Assembly: GCA_942490535.1 (NCBI GenBank)
Contig: CALNXQ010000004.1
Span: 682,001 to 746,000, forward strand
Source of the DNA: JAEINY01 sp942490535
Lineage (GTDB): Bacteria > Bacteroidota > Bacteroidia > Bacteroidales > Marinilabiliaceae
DNA: 64,000 nt
Reading direction: 5' to 3'
Shown here: positions 1 through 8,722 of the stretch, piece after piece
Position numbering within the stretch: the stretch's first letter is position 1
Layout: each line of letters starts with the position of its first letter
Notes under the pieces: model-generated
What the model was told of the DNA's origin: nothing
Database searches by the model: none
The model's input: the letters and a program-made list of their open reading frames with translations, nothing else
Position numbers and translations under genes: made by a program

Positions 1-859
1 TGGACTGAAAAGGGCGCTGCGTAAAGCGGATGCCTTAAACGGATTCCATACGCACCTGCAAGCGGCCTATAAAAAGAAATGGGTCGTACATTGCGAGCCC
101 TCCATGGCCAGTGCCGAGCATGTAATCAGGTACCTGGGACAGTACACCCACCGGGTGGCCATCAGTAATGATCGCATATTGGCCATCAGCGATACACATG
201 TGACCTTTATGGCCAAAGATTACCGCGATAAAGCTCAAAAGAAACCGGTGAGTCTGACGGGCGTTGAGTTTTTACACCGCTTCTGTCAGCATATTTTGCC
301 CAAACGGTTTGTAAAGATACGCCGCTATGGCATTTACAACCACACCACCAAACGAAACCTGCAGCTCCGGTTTGTGCCGGATGAATCGGAGGTGGAAAAG
401 AAGCTGTCGGGTAAAAGGGAGGTCGAAACCACACCGGAGCGCATCAAACGGCTCACCGGCTTTGACATTGGAAAATGCCCTAAATGCAAAGATGGACGCC
501 TGCACATAGTAAGGGAATTGCCTCGTATCCGCTCCCCAGGCCAACACGTGGGGCGATTGCTTGCTGCTTTTTTACAATAGATTGATTTTATGCTCATTTA
601 ATCTTCATTGGCTTGAGGACTGGCAGGCTACTGCCCAAACTCTCCCAAATTACGTTGTTTTCACCCCAAAATGGCAGGTCAATCGCGACAAAAACAGTAT
701 ATTGACGTACCCAAACAATAAAATCACACCTTGGGGTATCCCCAGAAAACAATCAAAACATTCAATAAGTGCATAGAAGGCTGCGGCCACGACAGCCGGG
801 ATGTAGCTCAACATGGACTCATCGCTGGGTCTTGCAGACCGCTCAGAGTCCTATTTATT
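1..859 (+). mobile_element. IS91-like element copy A, right part
   Basis: Same sequence as the 3' part of the complete copies at 13303-15757 and 18059-20513. It holds the transposase C-terminus, the ~280-bp non-coding tail and the terminal hairpin (GGACTC...GAGTCC arms). It ends CTATTTATT and is followed by GGCACC, the start of the next cassette. The left end lies outside the window. Confidence 0.9.
2..580 (+). CDS. IS91-family transposase, C-terminal part (copy A)
   Basis: The reading frame is open to the left edge and matches residues 198-390 of the complete copies. It contains the catalytic tyrosine region RYLGQYTHR and the C-terminal CPKC pair, but the zinc-finger and HUH parts are beyond the edge. 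The stop at 580 matches the intact copies. Whether this copy is intact overall cannot be judged from the window. Confidence 0.9.
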   Translation, partial: GLKRALRKADALNGFHTHLQAAYKKKWVVHCEPSMASAEHVIRYLGQYTHRVAISNDRILAISDTHVTFMAKDYRDKAQKKPVSLTGVEFLHRFCQHILPKRFVKIRRYGIYNHTTKRNLQLRFVPDESEVEKKLSGKREVETTPERIKRLTGFDIGKCPKCKDGRLHIVRELPRIRSPGQHVGRLLAAFLQ

Positions 860-879
860 GGCACCCGTTTTATTATTTT

Positions 880-1371
880 TTAATCAGCAAAACGAACTTT
901 TGTCTTTCGATTGATCCAACCGTCAATCATATACTCCTCTCCTTCATAAAAATCAATAAACACTTCATCCGCATGCATGAAGTAGTATGAGTATAATTTG
1001 ATCATTCGTTCTGCTTGTTCTGTGCATTTTGAATCAATATTCTTTGCCTTTTCAAACATATCAACTGCAAGGCAATATATCATGCTTCGTTCTATTTCAT
1101 TTTCTCCTGTCGAGTTTTCCTTTGAATATTTCGCATAACTTGTATATGCAGTTCCAATTAACATGTATGCAAAACAATATGTGCTATCAATTTTTAATAT
1201 TTGCTCTGCGCATTCTCGACTTTTCTCAAATTGTCTTTGTTGAATATATGAATATGATTCTTTTACTAAAGAATTAACTTCTAATGAATCCGTTGTCTGA
1301 CTGCGTGAAACAATACAAAATGCCAATAAAAACACTGATAAATAAAGTCTAATAAAGATATGTGTTTTCAT
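880..1371 (-). CDS. Secreted TPR-like protein, unknown function (cassette gene)
   Basis: 163 aa. A hydrophobic signal peptide (residues 1-25, ending near SRSQ) is followed by helical segments with TPR character (YSYIQQRQFEKSRECAEQIL, then FAYMLIGTAYTSYAK and AVDMFEKAKNIDSK). It is probably periplasmic or surface-exposed with a protein-binding role; no catalytic motif is visible. The stop codon lies 21 bases from the right end of IS copy A, which itself sits at a cassette boundary. A group II intron is inserted upstream of its start. AT-rich like the other cassette genes. The fold is inferred from the pattern only. Confidence 0.75.
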   Translation of the reverse strand: MKTHIFIRLYLSVFLLAFCIVSRSQTTDSLEVNSLVKESYSYIQQRQFEKSRECAEQILKIDSTYCFAYMLIGTAYTSYAKYSKENSTGENEIERSMIYCLAVDMFEKAKNIDSKCTEQAERMIKLYSYYFMHADEVFIDFYEGEEYMIDGWINRKTKVRFAD

Positions 1372-1462
1372 TTCTACTGTCTTTAATCACATAATTTGGT
1401 TTACCAATACCTTGTTGGAATTTGGTCATTAATGGGTGCACCGGGTAGCTTACGCCCCCTAA

Positions 1463-1496
1463 GAACCGTGCATGCGAGTTTCCCAGCACACGGCTC
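1463..1496 (-). ncRNA. Group II intron domain V
   Basis: A 34-nt hairpin on the minus strand. It has the AGC catalytic triad at the 5' arm (GAGCC...), a two-base bulge, a GAAA loop and a complementary 3' arm ending GGTTC. The stop codon of the intron ORF (1495-1497) overlaps its first two bases. Confidence 0.88.
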
Positions 1497-3111
1497 AAGC
1501 ACTTTTAAGGCTCCTCGGCGAAGAGTTACCCAGCTGTTTGTAATTAGCATTATTTCTACCTACGAATGTAGTATTTTGCCTGCATTGTTTTGCAAGATCT
1601 TCTCTCCATTTTGTGCGCTGATAAAAATACTTATCGAATTCAGGTAAGAAGGGATTGGCTTTACTTTTGACTTTCACATGGTACACGATCGGTATCACAG
1701 ATAATTTGTAGAGGCGATGATTAACAACACCTTTACCAGTCTGCGCCTGATCGGTAAAATTGTTATTTTCAAAGTATCTGTGAAATATCCACCACCGGTT
1801 TTTATTGCCATGCTGATATTTCGCCCATCGTCTTACTTGCCACCATAAGAATGTTTCCAGTCGGTAAAAGGTAAGCTTCGAACAAATGCCTTTATGATAG
1901 TTTGACCAACCCCGAATAACAGGGTTGAGTATTCTGATAAGGGCATGTGCAGGAATGCCACGGTTGGCTTTACAGATTGCCTTTATTTTGTTTTTGAATG
2001 ATTGAACCGATGTTTTTGATGGCCGGATGATCAGCTTGCCCTTATATTTGCGAACATTCTGAGATAGAAAGTCAAAGCCATCGTTAATAGGTGTGATTTT
2101 TGATTTCTCAGCCGATAGGGTAAGCCCTCTCTCTTTCAGGAACTCAATGACAAATGGTTTAATCTCATTTTCAATGATCCCCTTGCTTTTGGCAGTAATC
2201 ACAAAATCATCAGCGTATCTCACGAAGTTGACTTTCTTGGCGTGCCATCGTGGAAACTGTTTTGTTATAGCAGCTTCCATTCCGTCCAATACCATATTCA
2301 TTAACAGTGGCGAAATGGTTCCTCCTTGTGGTGTACCTTTATGGGTTGGAAACAATTGTTTCTTTTCGATAAATCCGGCTTTGAGCCATTTAGCGAGAAT
2401 GGATTTGTTTGTTGGAATATTGTCCAATAGCCATTCATGGCTGATTTCATCAAAGCAGGCTTTTATATCCGCTTCAAATATCCATTCTGCCGAGACTTTC
2501 CTGCAAAGCATCAGAAAGCATTGCGCTATGGCATCGTTGCATCCACGGCGGGGTCTGAATCCATAAGAGTTCGGATCAGCGGTGGTTTCTGCGAAAGGCT
2601 CAAGTGCTAATGCATGTAGTGTTTGCATAGCTCTGTCCTTCATGGTTGGGATACTTAGCGGTCGTTTCTTTCCATTCTTTTTAGAAATGTAAACCCGTCG
2701 CAATGGTTTTGGAGAGTAATTTCTGGTTGTCAATCCTTTGGCTTGATGAAGCTTAGTGTGCCCATCCCGCCAAATATCACCATCCACGCCGGCAGTCTTT
2801 CCGCCTTTGTTAGTGGTGACTCTGAAAACAGCCAGTAATTTTGCAAAAAATGATTTACTTAGAAGATACATCAGAGCTTTAGCTTTGGCCCATTGCTTCT
2901 TCTGAACAGCTTTAGCAATTCTGCGTTGTAGCCTGTTCACCTTTTGAATAACCTGACGCCATTGTATGGTTTCCCAGGTATTACATCGGGATGGGAGTGC
3001 ACACGATGAAGTTCTGTTCTCGCTCATTTGCTTTCTTCCATAAGCAGGTTCTACAATGTTTTTTGCCATAAAGTACCAGATGGAGGTGGGCCGATTTTCA
3101 TCGGTGATCAT
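1495..3111 (-). CDS. ltrA: Group II intron reverse transcriptase/maturase
   Basis: About 538 aa from the first ATG; the frame also reads upstream from a TTG, and an ATG at 3027 is another possible start. Reverse transcriptase blocks are clear: the GVDG motif, PKPLRRVYISKKNGKKRPLS, YGFRPRRGCNDAI, EADIKACFDEISH, the GTPQGGTISPLL block and the catalytic YADD. A maturase (X) domain with IRGWSNYHKG follows. No C-terminal HNH endonuclease cysteines are visible, so retrohoming would depend on reverse splicing without second-strand cleavage, as in other endonuclease-less introns. The protein would splice its own intron RNA and copy it into DNA. The frame is uninterrupted. Confidence 0.93.
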   Translation of the reverse strand: MITDENRPTSIWYFMAKNIVEPAYGRKQMSENRTSSCALPSRCNTWETIQWRQVIQKVNRLQRRIAKAVQKKQWAKAKALMYLLSKSFFAKLLAVFRVTTNKGGKTAGVDGDIWRDGHTKLHQAKGLTTRNYSPKPLRRVYISKKNGKKRPLSIPTMKDRAMQTLHALALEPFAETTADPNSYGFRPRRGCNDAIAQCFLMLCRKVSAEWIFEADIKACFDEISHEWLLDNIPTNKSILAKWLKAGFIEKKQLFPTHKGTPQGGTISPLLMNMVLDGMEAAITKQFPRWHAKKVNFVRYADDFVITAKSKGIIENEIKPFVIEFLKERGLTLSAEKSKITPINDGFDFLSQNVRKYKGKLIIRPSKTSVQSFKNKIKAICKANRGIPAHALIRILNPVIRGWSNYHKGICSKLTFYRLETFLWWQVRRWAKYQHGNKNRWWIFHRYFENNNFTDQAQTGKGVVNHRLYKLSVIPIVYHVKVKSKANPFLPEFDKYFYQRTKWREDLAKQCRQNTTFVGRNNANYKQLGNSSPRSLKSA

Positions 3112-3717
3112 GTTGCCAAAGCTCAATCACTATCCAACCCATTACAGGAAGGCATTCGCTTGTTCCATCCTCTCTGTTCGATGATTCCCGATGCCTTACG
3201 GTTACGGTTTTAACCGCCTGCTGGCGGTGAGAACATCGAGCTTACACGTTCCGCATAAATGACAGATTCTGTGAATTTAGGTTCATCCTGTCTGCCGGCT
3301 GATCTACATTCCCGTATGGTCTGCGTTAAACGACCATAGCCTGTCAGCCTACTATTTTGGTCTAAAGCGTATCATTCTCTTTTTACTCAGGATGTGTTTA
3401 TCTTATAGGTCCTTCATGAATACTTCGTATTTCGCTTCTACGCTCTGTCGGCAGTTACGGACATTCAAATGTTTTAACCATGTTCACTCATCCAAGCCCT
3501 AAATCGGCATTGAGACTCCGAAGACCATCCACCTCGCGGTTTCCTGCCCTGCTATGGGGTATGCAACCCAGCATTTGGTACTGTTTCTTAGGGGCTTCAC
3601 CCGATAATGGCTGCACCATACATCAGATGCCCTAATAGGATACTACTGGAGAAACAGTAGGTTTTATCAATCTTTAATTTATGATTGTAAAACAATCATT
3701 TATGCGACCTCGTGTCG

Positions 3718-3847
3718 CAACAACGTTAAGTATATGCAAAGTAGGCGATTGCGGGCTTCAAACTTATCAAACCGCTAAAAAGTTGAAACGGGCTACAACC
3801 CTTGAATTTACTACAGTTACGCCTATTTTGTATATACATTGTTGGGC
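3718..3847 (-). other. attC-like site 1
   Basis: Opens CAACAACG and closes GTTGGGC. The inner arms GTATAT and ATATAC can pair. This is the only site whose left half-box (CAACAAC) does not match the start of its own cassette (GTTGGCA after IS copy A). Confidence 0.65.
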
Positions 3848-3854
3848 AACGTAT

Positions 3855-4460
3855 TTAGTTCTTTACATTAAATTTTGAATTTTTTATCACTCTCAGAAGA
3901 GTTTCTTTGTCATAGTCATTATTATAATTCATTGTGATTAACAAACTTTGATTTTCAAAGAGTCTATCCCAAATCATTTGATTTACTAAAATTTCATCGC
4001 TTTGTGGGGCGTACAATTTAATTTTCATTGTCAGAAATATATAGCTATCAATTGTATCTTGTCCAATTTGATAATCATATTTTATTCCTTCAGCATCATA
4101 AGCCTCCAAAACCATATTTATCTTTGATTTTTGTATTTCATCATATCTTAGCACATCAGAATCCCGAAGTAAATTACAATTGGCAAATAATTGATTGAAG
4201 TCGTTTTTCTTAATTGCTAAAACGTTTCTATGTCCAAGCTTTAACTCCTCACCTGTTGACTTTTCAATCATATCTTTACCATCCTTGTCAATTTTATCAA
4301 TTTGGTCTTTTGATAATACTTTCCAATTTTCTGGCATCTCTACATTCCAAGATGTTTGTTCACTTACTGATATTATTCTCGTTTCAGATTTCGTTTTTAC
4401 AGTCTGATGACAAGAAGTTAATATCAATATTGCTGAAAAAATCACAATTGTCAATTTCAT
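3855..4460 (-). CDS. Lipoprotein of unknown function (cassette gene)
   Basis: 201 aa. The N-terminus is a lipoprotein signal peptide with lipobox LTSC (Cys17), so the mature protein is probably anchored in a membrane. The rest is a soluble domain with no motif I recognise; the last third alternates hydrophobic and charged residues as in a beta-rich domain. The stop is 8 bases after the attC-like site and the start 22 bases from the next one, so it fills one cassette whose ends are GTTGGGC and GCCCAAC. The complementarity continues for ten bases. Low GC. Confidence 0.8.
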   Translation of the reverse strand: MKLTIVIFSAILILTSCHQTVKTKSETRIISVSEQTSWNVEMPENWKVLSKDQIDKIDKDGKDMIEKSTGEELKLGHRNVLAIKKNDFNQLFANCNLLRDSDVLRYDEIQKSKINMVLEAYDAEGIKYDYQIGQDTIDSYIFLTMKIKLYAPQSDEILVNQMIWDRLFENQSLLITMNYNNDYDKETLLRVIKNSKFNVKN

Positions 4461-4482
4461 GTATTTTTTTCTTTTATATGTT

Positions 4483-4614
4483 GCCCAACGTACTGCCGCA
4501 TGAAGTGGGCCGTTGCGTGATACATTCGCTTTCCTGATGTTGCCACCGCCCGCGCGGGAGCCAAACTCCCAAACCCAGACTCCGCCAGGCCTGCTTTATT
4601 GCGGCTTGTTGTGC
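4483..4614 (-). other. attC-like site 2
   Basis: R''-like GCCCAAC, R'-like GTTGTGC, inner arms CCGCA and TGCGG. Identical by eye to the site at 27390-27521 outside the boxes. Confidence 0.85.
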
Positions 4615-5008
4615 AGCGGTTCTTTATTATTTTGTTTGTACTCGTCTAGTAGTTTGGTGGTGTTCAATATCTACAGACCTTGTCCGCTTTGAGGTTTAAT
4701 TTTTAAAAGCCTTCAAGGTATTAATCCTGCCGTTATATGGAATCCTGTCCAAAAATACTGTGTTAAACGTCGTTTTGCTTTATATTTTATTGTCCCACTT
4801 CGCTACGCACAGAACTTTAACAAGAGAAGCCAGATAAGCAACGAACACCTACAAACGCTGTTGTTGGTGACGTTTACTTTCCCGCTTTTAAATTTTGGTC
4901 ATTGGACTGTTATGATTATACCTACCCCTTCGCTTAATCCGTGTCCGGGAAATATGAATCAGTTAAAAAAATCCTCAAAATAGCTGTTTGGTTTGGTTTA
5001 ATACTGCT
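4615..5008 (-). repeat. Gene-less cassette N, copy 1
   Basis: About 394 bp without a convincing ORF, bounded by GTTGTGCAGC and its reverse complement GCTGCACAAC. It is almost the same as the unit at 27522-27914 and clearly related to 15762-16154 and 20997-21394. Shared blocks include CCGCTTTGAGGTTTAATTTT and AACGTCGTTTTGCTTTATAT. Differences include indels that are not multiples of three, so coding is unlikely. Role unknown. Confidence 0.8.
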
Positions 5009-5200
5009 GCACAACGGCCTGCCGCATGGAGTGTAAGGGAATTTGACCTTACTTACCTTTCAAATTGAGGGAAGCCGAAGCGTTGGGTTGGGTTTTATAT
5101 TTTCATTTTCTTAAAGTCAAATCAACGATTTGGCGTTGTTCGCCGAAGCTGCAAACCTGCCAGGTTGCTCTGAATCCCTTATACTTTATTGCGGTTTGTT
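5009..5200 (-). other. attC-like site 3, interrupted by IS copy B
   Basis: Opens GCACAAC. Arms CCGCA and TGCGG. It ends GTT at 5198-5200, where IS copy B begins; the remaining box bases GTAG resume at 7658. At 192 bp it is the longest site, with an AT-rich central insertion. Confidence 0.75.
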
Positions 5201-5300
5201 GAACTAAATCCCTGCGGGATAGTGCCCTTCAAATGTAACATTATTATCCTATTATTTCGAATACTCATAACTGGAATTATTAACAATAAAATTTACCGTT

Positions 5301-6200
5301 ATGAGAAAGAAAACATCATTAACCATTGTGGAACAAGCCATTGCTTACGTTCCTGAGTTTGCTTCTGTGGTAACCAAAATGAGTCACCAGGTAACGCTTC
5401 GCGGACAGAGCCCGAGTACTTTTAACAACTACATCAGACGCATTGCCCTGTTTGTGATACACTTTAAGCAACTGCCCGAAAGCCTTTGCGAGGAGGAGAT
5501 TAATGAATACCTGGTGGCCCTGGCGCGTGACCCCAAGTCTCCTTCGCGCAGCAGTTTTAAGCACATGGTCTATGGCTTAAGGTATTATTACCGCCTGCTG
5601 GGTATGAATAAAAAAGCCATTGCCTTGCCTTCCTTAAAGCACCAGACTAAACTGCCGGTTATTCTGAATCAAAAGGAGTTAAAGGAGCTTTTTGCAGCGC
5701 CGACCTTGCTTAAACAGTGTATTTTACTCACCCTCACTTATTCGGCCGGATTGCGCGGGCAAGAAGTCATCAACTTGAAGATTGCGGATGTCGATTTTGA
5801 GCGGATGACCATTCACATCCGGCAATCCAAGTACAAGAAAGACCGCATTGTGCCGCTTTCAAAAGTAATGGCCTCCGGACTAAAAAAATACCTGGCGGCT
5901 GAAAATCCGCACATTTGGCTTTTCAATGGCAAGGAGGCCAACGGTCAATACAGTGTGCGTGGCTTGTCGTGGGTGATGCGCGAAAACCTCAAAAAAACCT
6001 CCATCTCCAAGGCGGTCAACCTCCATTCGCTGCGCCACAGTTATGCCACCCACCTGTTGGAACAAGGCCTCAATATTGTAACGCTCAAAGAACTGTTGGG
6101 ACATGCTGAGATTACCACCACCATGATTTACCTGCACGTAGCCCAGTGTCCGCACATTAAACCACACAGTCCGCTGGACGCGCTCTATCACCGCAGCTAA
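5301..6200 (+). CDS. Tyrosine recombinase of IS91-like element (copy B)
   Basis: 299 aa, XerC/D-like. It has an N-terminal SAM-like core-binding domain (about 20-110) and a catalytic domain with R152 (AGLRGQE), K177, H242-R245 (HSLRHSYATH), H268 (LLGHAE) and the nucleophile Y277 (TTTMIYLH). All six catalytic positions are present. The C-terminus HSPLDAL resembles that of integron integrases, but the IntI-specific insertion before HxxR is absent. The gene ends four bases before the transposase ATG, suggesting co-translation. Known: such recombinase genes accompany some IS91-like elements. Inferred: it may help choose the attC-like target. Sequence equals copies D and E. Confidence 0.92.
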   Translation: MRKKTSLTIVEQAIAYVPEFASVVTKMSHQVTLRGQSPSTFNNYIRRIALFVIHFKQLPESLCEEEINEYLVALARDPKSPSRSSFKHMVYGLRYYYRLLGMNKKAIALPSLKHQTKLPVILNQKELKELFAAPTLLKQCILLTLTYSAGLRGQEVINLKIADVDFERMTIHIRQSKYKKDRIVPLSKVMASGLKKYLAAENPHIWLFNGKEANGQYSVRGLSWVMRENLKKTSISKAVNLHSLRHSYATHLLEQGLNIVTLKELLGHAEITTTMIYLHVAQCPHIKPHSPLDALYHRS

Positions 6201-6203
6201 ACC

Positions 6204-7378
6204 ATGCGCAGCAATTTAGAATTGGCCGCTATTATTAAACGTTTTGGCCAACAGTACATCGAAAAGTATCATCCTTCGCCCGATAAAATGAAAGTGCTGT
6301 TCGATGTCTTGCAGTGCCGTACGTCGGTGCTTGGCGGCCACGAGGAACACTGCGATAGCTGTTCCCAGGTGCGCTACAGCTATAACAGCTGTGGAAACCG
6401 TCATTGCCCCAAGTGTCTGGCCTCCAGACAAGCCCTGTGGGTGGAAAAGCTAATGGCCCAAACGCTGCCCGTGAAGCATTATCACATTATTTTTACCGTG
6501 CCTCACCAGCTCAATGCCATTTGTTTGTTTAACCCCAGCCTCTATTACAAAATACTGTTTGCCGCAGTAGCGCATACATTGCACAGTTTTGGATACACCC
6601 ACTACGGCGTGGAGAGCGGGGCTGTTTGTATGCTGCATACCTGGGGACAAAACCTCAGCCTGCATCCCCACATCCATTGCCTGGTACCGGCTGCAGGATA
6701 CACCCTTAAAGGTACTTATGGAAACCCATCGGGAAATACGAGCATTTTCTCTATCCCGTACAGCAACTAAGCGATGCGTTTAAAGGCAAATGTTTGGATG
6801 GACTGAAAAGGGCGCTGCGTAAAGCGGATGCCTTAAACGGATTCCATACGCACCTGCAAGCGGCCTATAAAAAGAAATGGGTCGTACATTGCGAGCCCTC
6901 CATGGCCAGTGCCGAGCATGTAATCAGGTACCTGGGACAGTACACCCACCGGGTGGCCATCAGTAATGATCGCATATTGGCCATCAGCGATACACATGTG
7001 ACCTTTATGGCCAAAGATTACCGCGATAAAGCTCAAAAGAAACCGGTGAGTCTGACGGGCGTTGAGTTTTTACACCGCTTCTGTCAGCATATTTTGCCCA
7101 AACGGTTTGTAAAGATACGCCGCTATGGCATTTACAACCACACCACCAAACGAAACCTGCAGCTCCGGTTTGTGCCGGATGAATCGGAGGTGGAAAAGAA
7201 GCTGTCGGGTAAAAGGGAGGTCGAAACCACACCGGAGCGCATCAAACGGCTCACCGGCTTTGACATTGGAAAATGCCCTAAATGCAAAGATGGACGCCTG
7301 CACATAGTAAGGGAATTGCCTCGTATCCGCTCCCCAGGCCAACACGTGGGGCGATTGCTTGCTGCTTTTTTACAATAG
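6204..7378 (+). pseudogene. IS91-family transposase, frameshifted (copy B)
   Basis: Matches the 390-aa transposase of copies C and D until about residue 171. There GGTACCTGG has become GGTACTTATGG, a net gain of two bases at about 6716-6718. The first frame stops at 6770 and the original frame resumes, open from about 6794 to 7378. The zinc-binding and HUH halves are thus separated from the catalytic tyrosines. Probably inactive, though it could be mobilised in trans by the intact copies. Confidence 0.9.
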
Positions 7379-7668
7379 ATTGATTTTATGCTCATTTAAT
7401 CTTCATTGGCTTGAGGACTGGCAGGCTACTGCCCAAACTCTCCCAAATTACGTTGTTTTCACCCCAAAATGGCAGGTCAATCGCGACAAAAACAGTATAT
7501 TGACGTACCCAAACAATAAAATCACACCTTGGGGTATCCCCAGAAAACAATCAAAACATTCAATAAGTGCATAGAAGGCTGCGGCCACGACAGCCGGGAT
7601 GTAGCTCAACATGGACTCATCGCTGGGTCTTGCAGACCGCTCAGAGTCCTATTTATTGTAGCCAGTTA

Positions 7669-8352
7669 TTATTCTTCTAATCGAACCATATACATTCTTT
7701 CTGCATCTTTCTTTGCTAAAATAGGATTGTCATCCTTGTCATAGACTTGAGGTAATAGTATTACCAAACTTTTGAATTTCGCTTTTTTAGCTCCTTTTAA
7801 AAGTTTTTTCTCTTTTGATAAGTCAATGTCAATCTTAAAGTCTTTTAATTCAAACAATTTATAATTCTCTTGATTTCCTAACCAATACAAAACCAAGTAA
7901 TCTTTCAGTGAAACATTCGAAAAATTAGCCGTATTAAATTCAATTGTAATCTTAGATTGTTGTGATAAACTATTCTGGTTATGACGTGATATGATTTCAT
8001 TGTCAATTGAAATAATATATTTAGGTCCATTAATATTTACAATATATTTGTCTGACACCATTTTCGTATCTTTCATTATTATAAATCCAAACTCATGATA
8101 ATTAAAACCTAAGTGAAATTTATTTCCATTAAATACCTTAATAGTCCTATCAAATCCGAATGTATATCCCTCTTCTTCTGAAATATTTGTAATAATCTCA
8201 AATTCATATTGTTTATTCATTTCTAAATCAGTTCCTTCTTCAATTCTCATTTGAAAGTTAGTACTGTCAATTTGCTCAATATAAAATTTAATCTGTGCAG
8301 TTAGATTTGCACTCATCAAAATTGCACTTAATAAGATTACTATTTTTTTCAT
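7669..8352 (-). CDS. Secreted protein of unknown function (cassette gene)
   Basis: 227 aa from MKKIV; another ATG two codons upstream (8358) is possible. The signal peptide is at residues 1-19 (ends NLTAQ), followed by a soluble domain rich in beta-like stretches (NKYEFEIITNI, FHLGFNYHEFGFIIM). No motif recognised. The stop is 11 bases from the cassette start, which lies beside the right end of IS copy B. The cassette ends are GTTGTAGCCA and TGGCTACAAC, a ten-base perfect complement. AT-rich, with no neighbours in the same cassette. Confidence 0.8.
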   Translation of the reverse strand: MKKIVILLSAILMSANLTAQIKFYIEQIDSTNFQMRIEEGTDLEMNKQYEFEIITNISEEEGYTFGFDRTIKVFNGNKFHLGFNYHEFGFIIMKDTKMVSDKYIVNINGPKYIISIDNEIISRHNQNSLSQQSKITIEFNTANFSNVSLKDYLVLYWLGNQENYKLFELKDFKIDIDLSKEKKLLKGAKKAKFKSLVILLPQVYDKDDNPILAKKDAERMYMVRLEE

Positions 8353-8384
8353 TCTCATTATGTTATTGGGTTGTTTTTAATTGG

Positions 8385-8520
8385 CTACAACGTTAATTGC
8401 ATGGAGCTGTGCGGCCGTTGTTCAATTGAGAACGAGATTTCCTGTTTATAAATAGTTCGCTGCTTTTAACTGAATACTCTGTTTAAAGGAAGGCCGTATG
8501 CGCTATGCATAGTGTTGTAC
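8385..8520 (-). other. attC-like site 4
   Basis: R''-like CTACAAC, R'-like GTTGTAC, inner arms TGCAT and ATGCA. Confidence 0.8.
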
Positions 8521-8722
8521 GGATGTGCTTTATTATTTTATTTATTAGGGTTTCAATTTTTTGCATGATCTTTAACGTTGTGAAAATAATCATTTTGTTT
8601 TCCCCTTTTTATTTTATTTCCCATTTTCAGTCTCGTTTTCGAGTGTTTTTTGATGCCTTCACCACCTTTCAGCCTCTGTTTAACCTTTTTTTCACTACCG
8701 AACATACTGATCCCATGACAAT

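Larger units (their letters stand above)
1434..3616 (-). mobile_element. Group II intron with encoded reverse transcriptase
   Basis: On the minus strand the reverse transcriptase gene runs directly into a typical 34-nt domain V at 1496-1463 (starts GAGCCGTG, GAAA tetraloop, ends CACGGTTC). A domain VI-like segment and a probable 3' end near 1434 follow. The 5' end is probably the GTGCAG at 3616, followed by conserved-looking domain I sequence, but both splice boundaries are estimates. The intron lies between an attC-like site (3718-3847) and the cassette gene at 880-1371, in the same direction as that gene. Three small hairpins lie just upstream of the 5' end (3630-3716). Confidence 0.8.
5201..7657 (+). 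mobile_element. IS91-like element copy B (transposase frameshifted)
   Basis: 2457 bp, from GAACTAAATCC to CTATTTATT, inserted directly after the GTT of attC-like site 3. It holds a tyrosine recombinase gene and a frameshifted transposase. The two extra bases relative to the intact 2455-bp copies come from the transposase lesion. Because TT occurs on both sides, insertion between G and TT (the attC cut point) and insertion after GTT cannot be told apart. Confidence 0.88.

Noticed and set aside
561..776. 71-codon frame in the IS91-like tail (repeated in each copy)
   Set aside because: Overlaps the transposase end and the non-coding tail. It is conserved only because the element copies are identical.
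3630..3716. Three hairpins upstream of the intron as terminators
   Set aside because: None has a following T-run on the minus strand, so terminator function is not supported; kept only as context.
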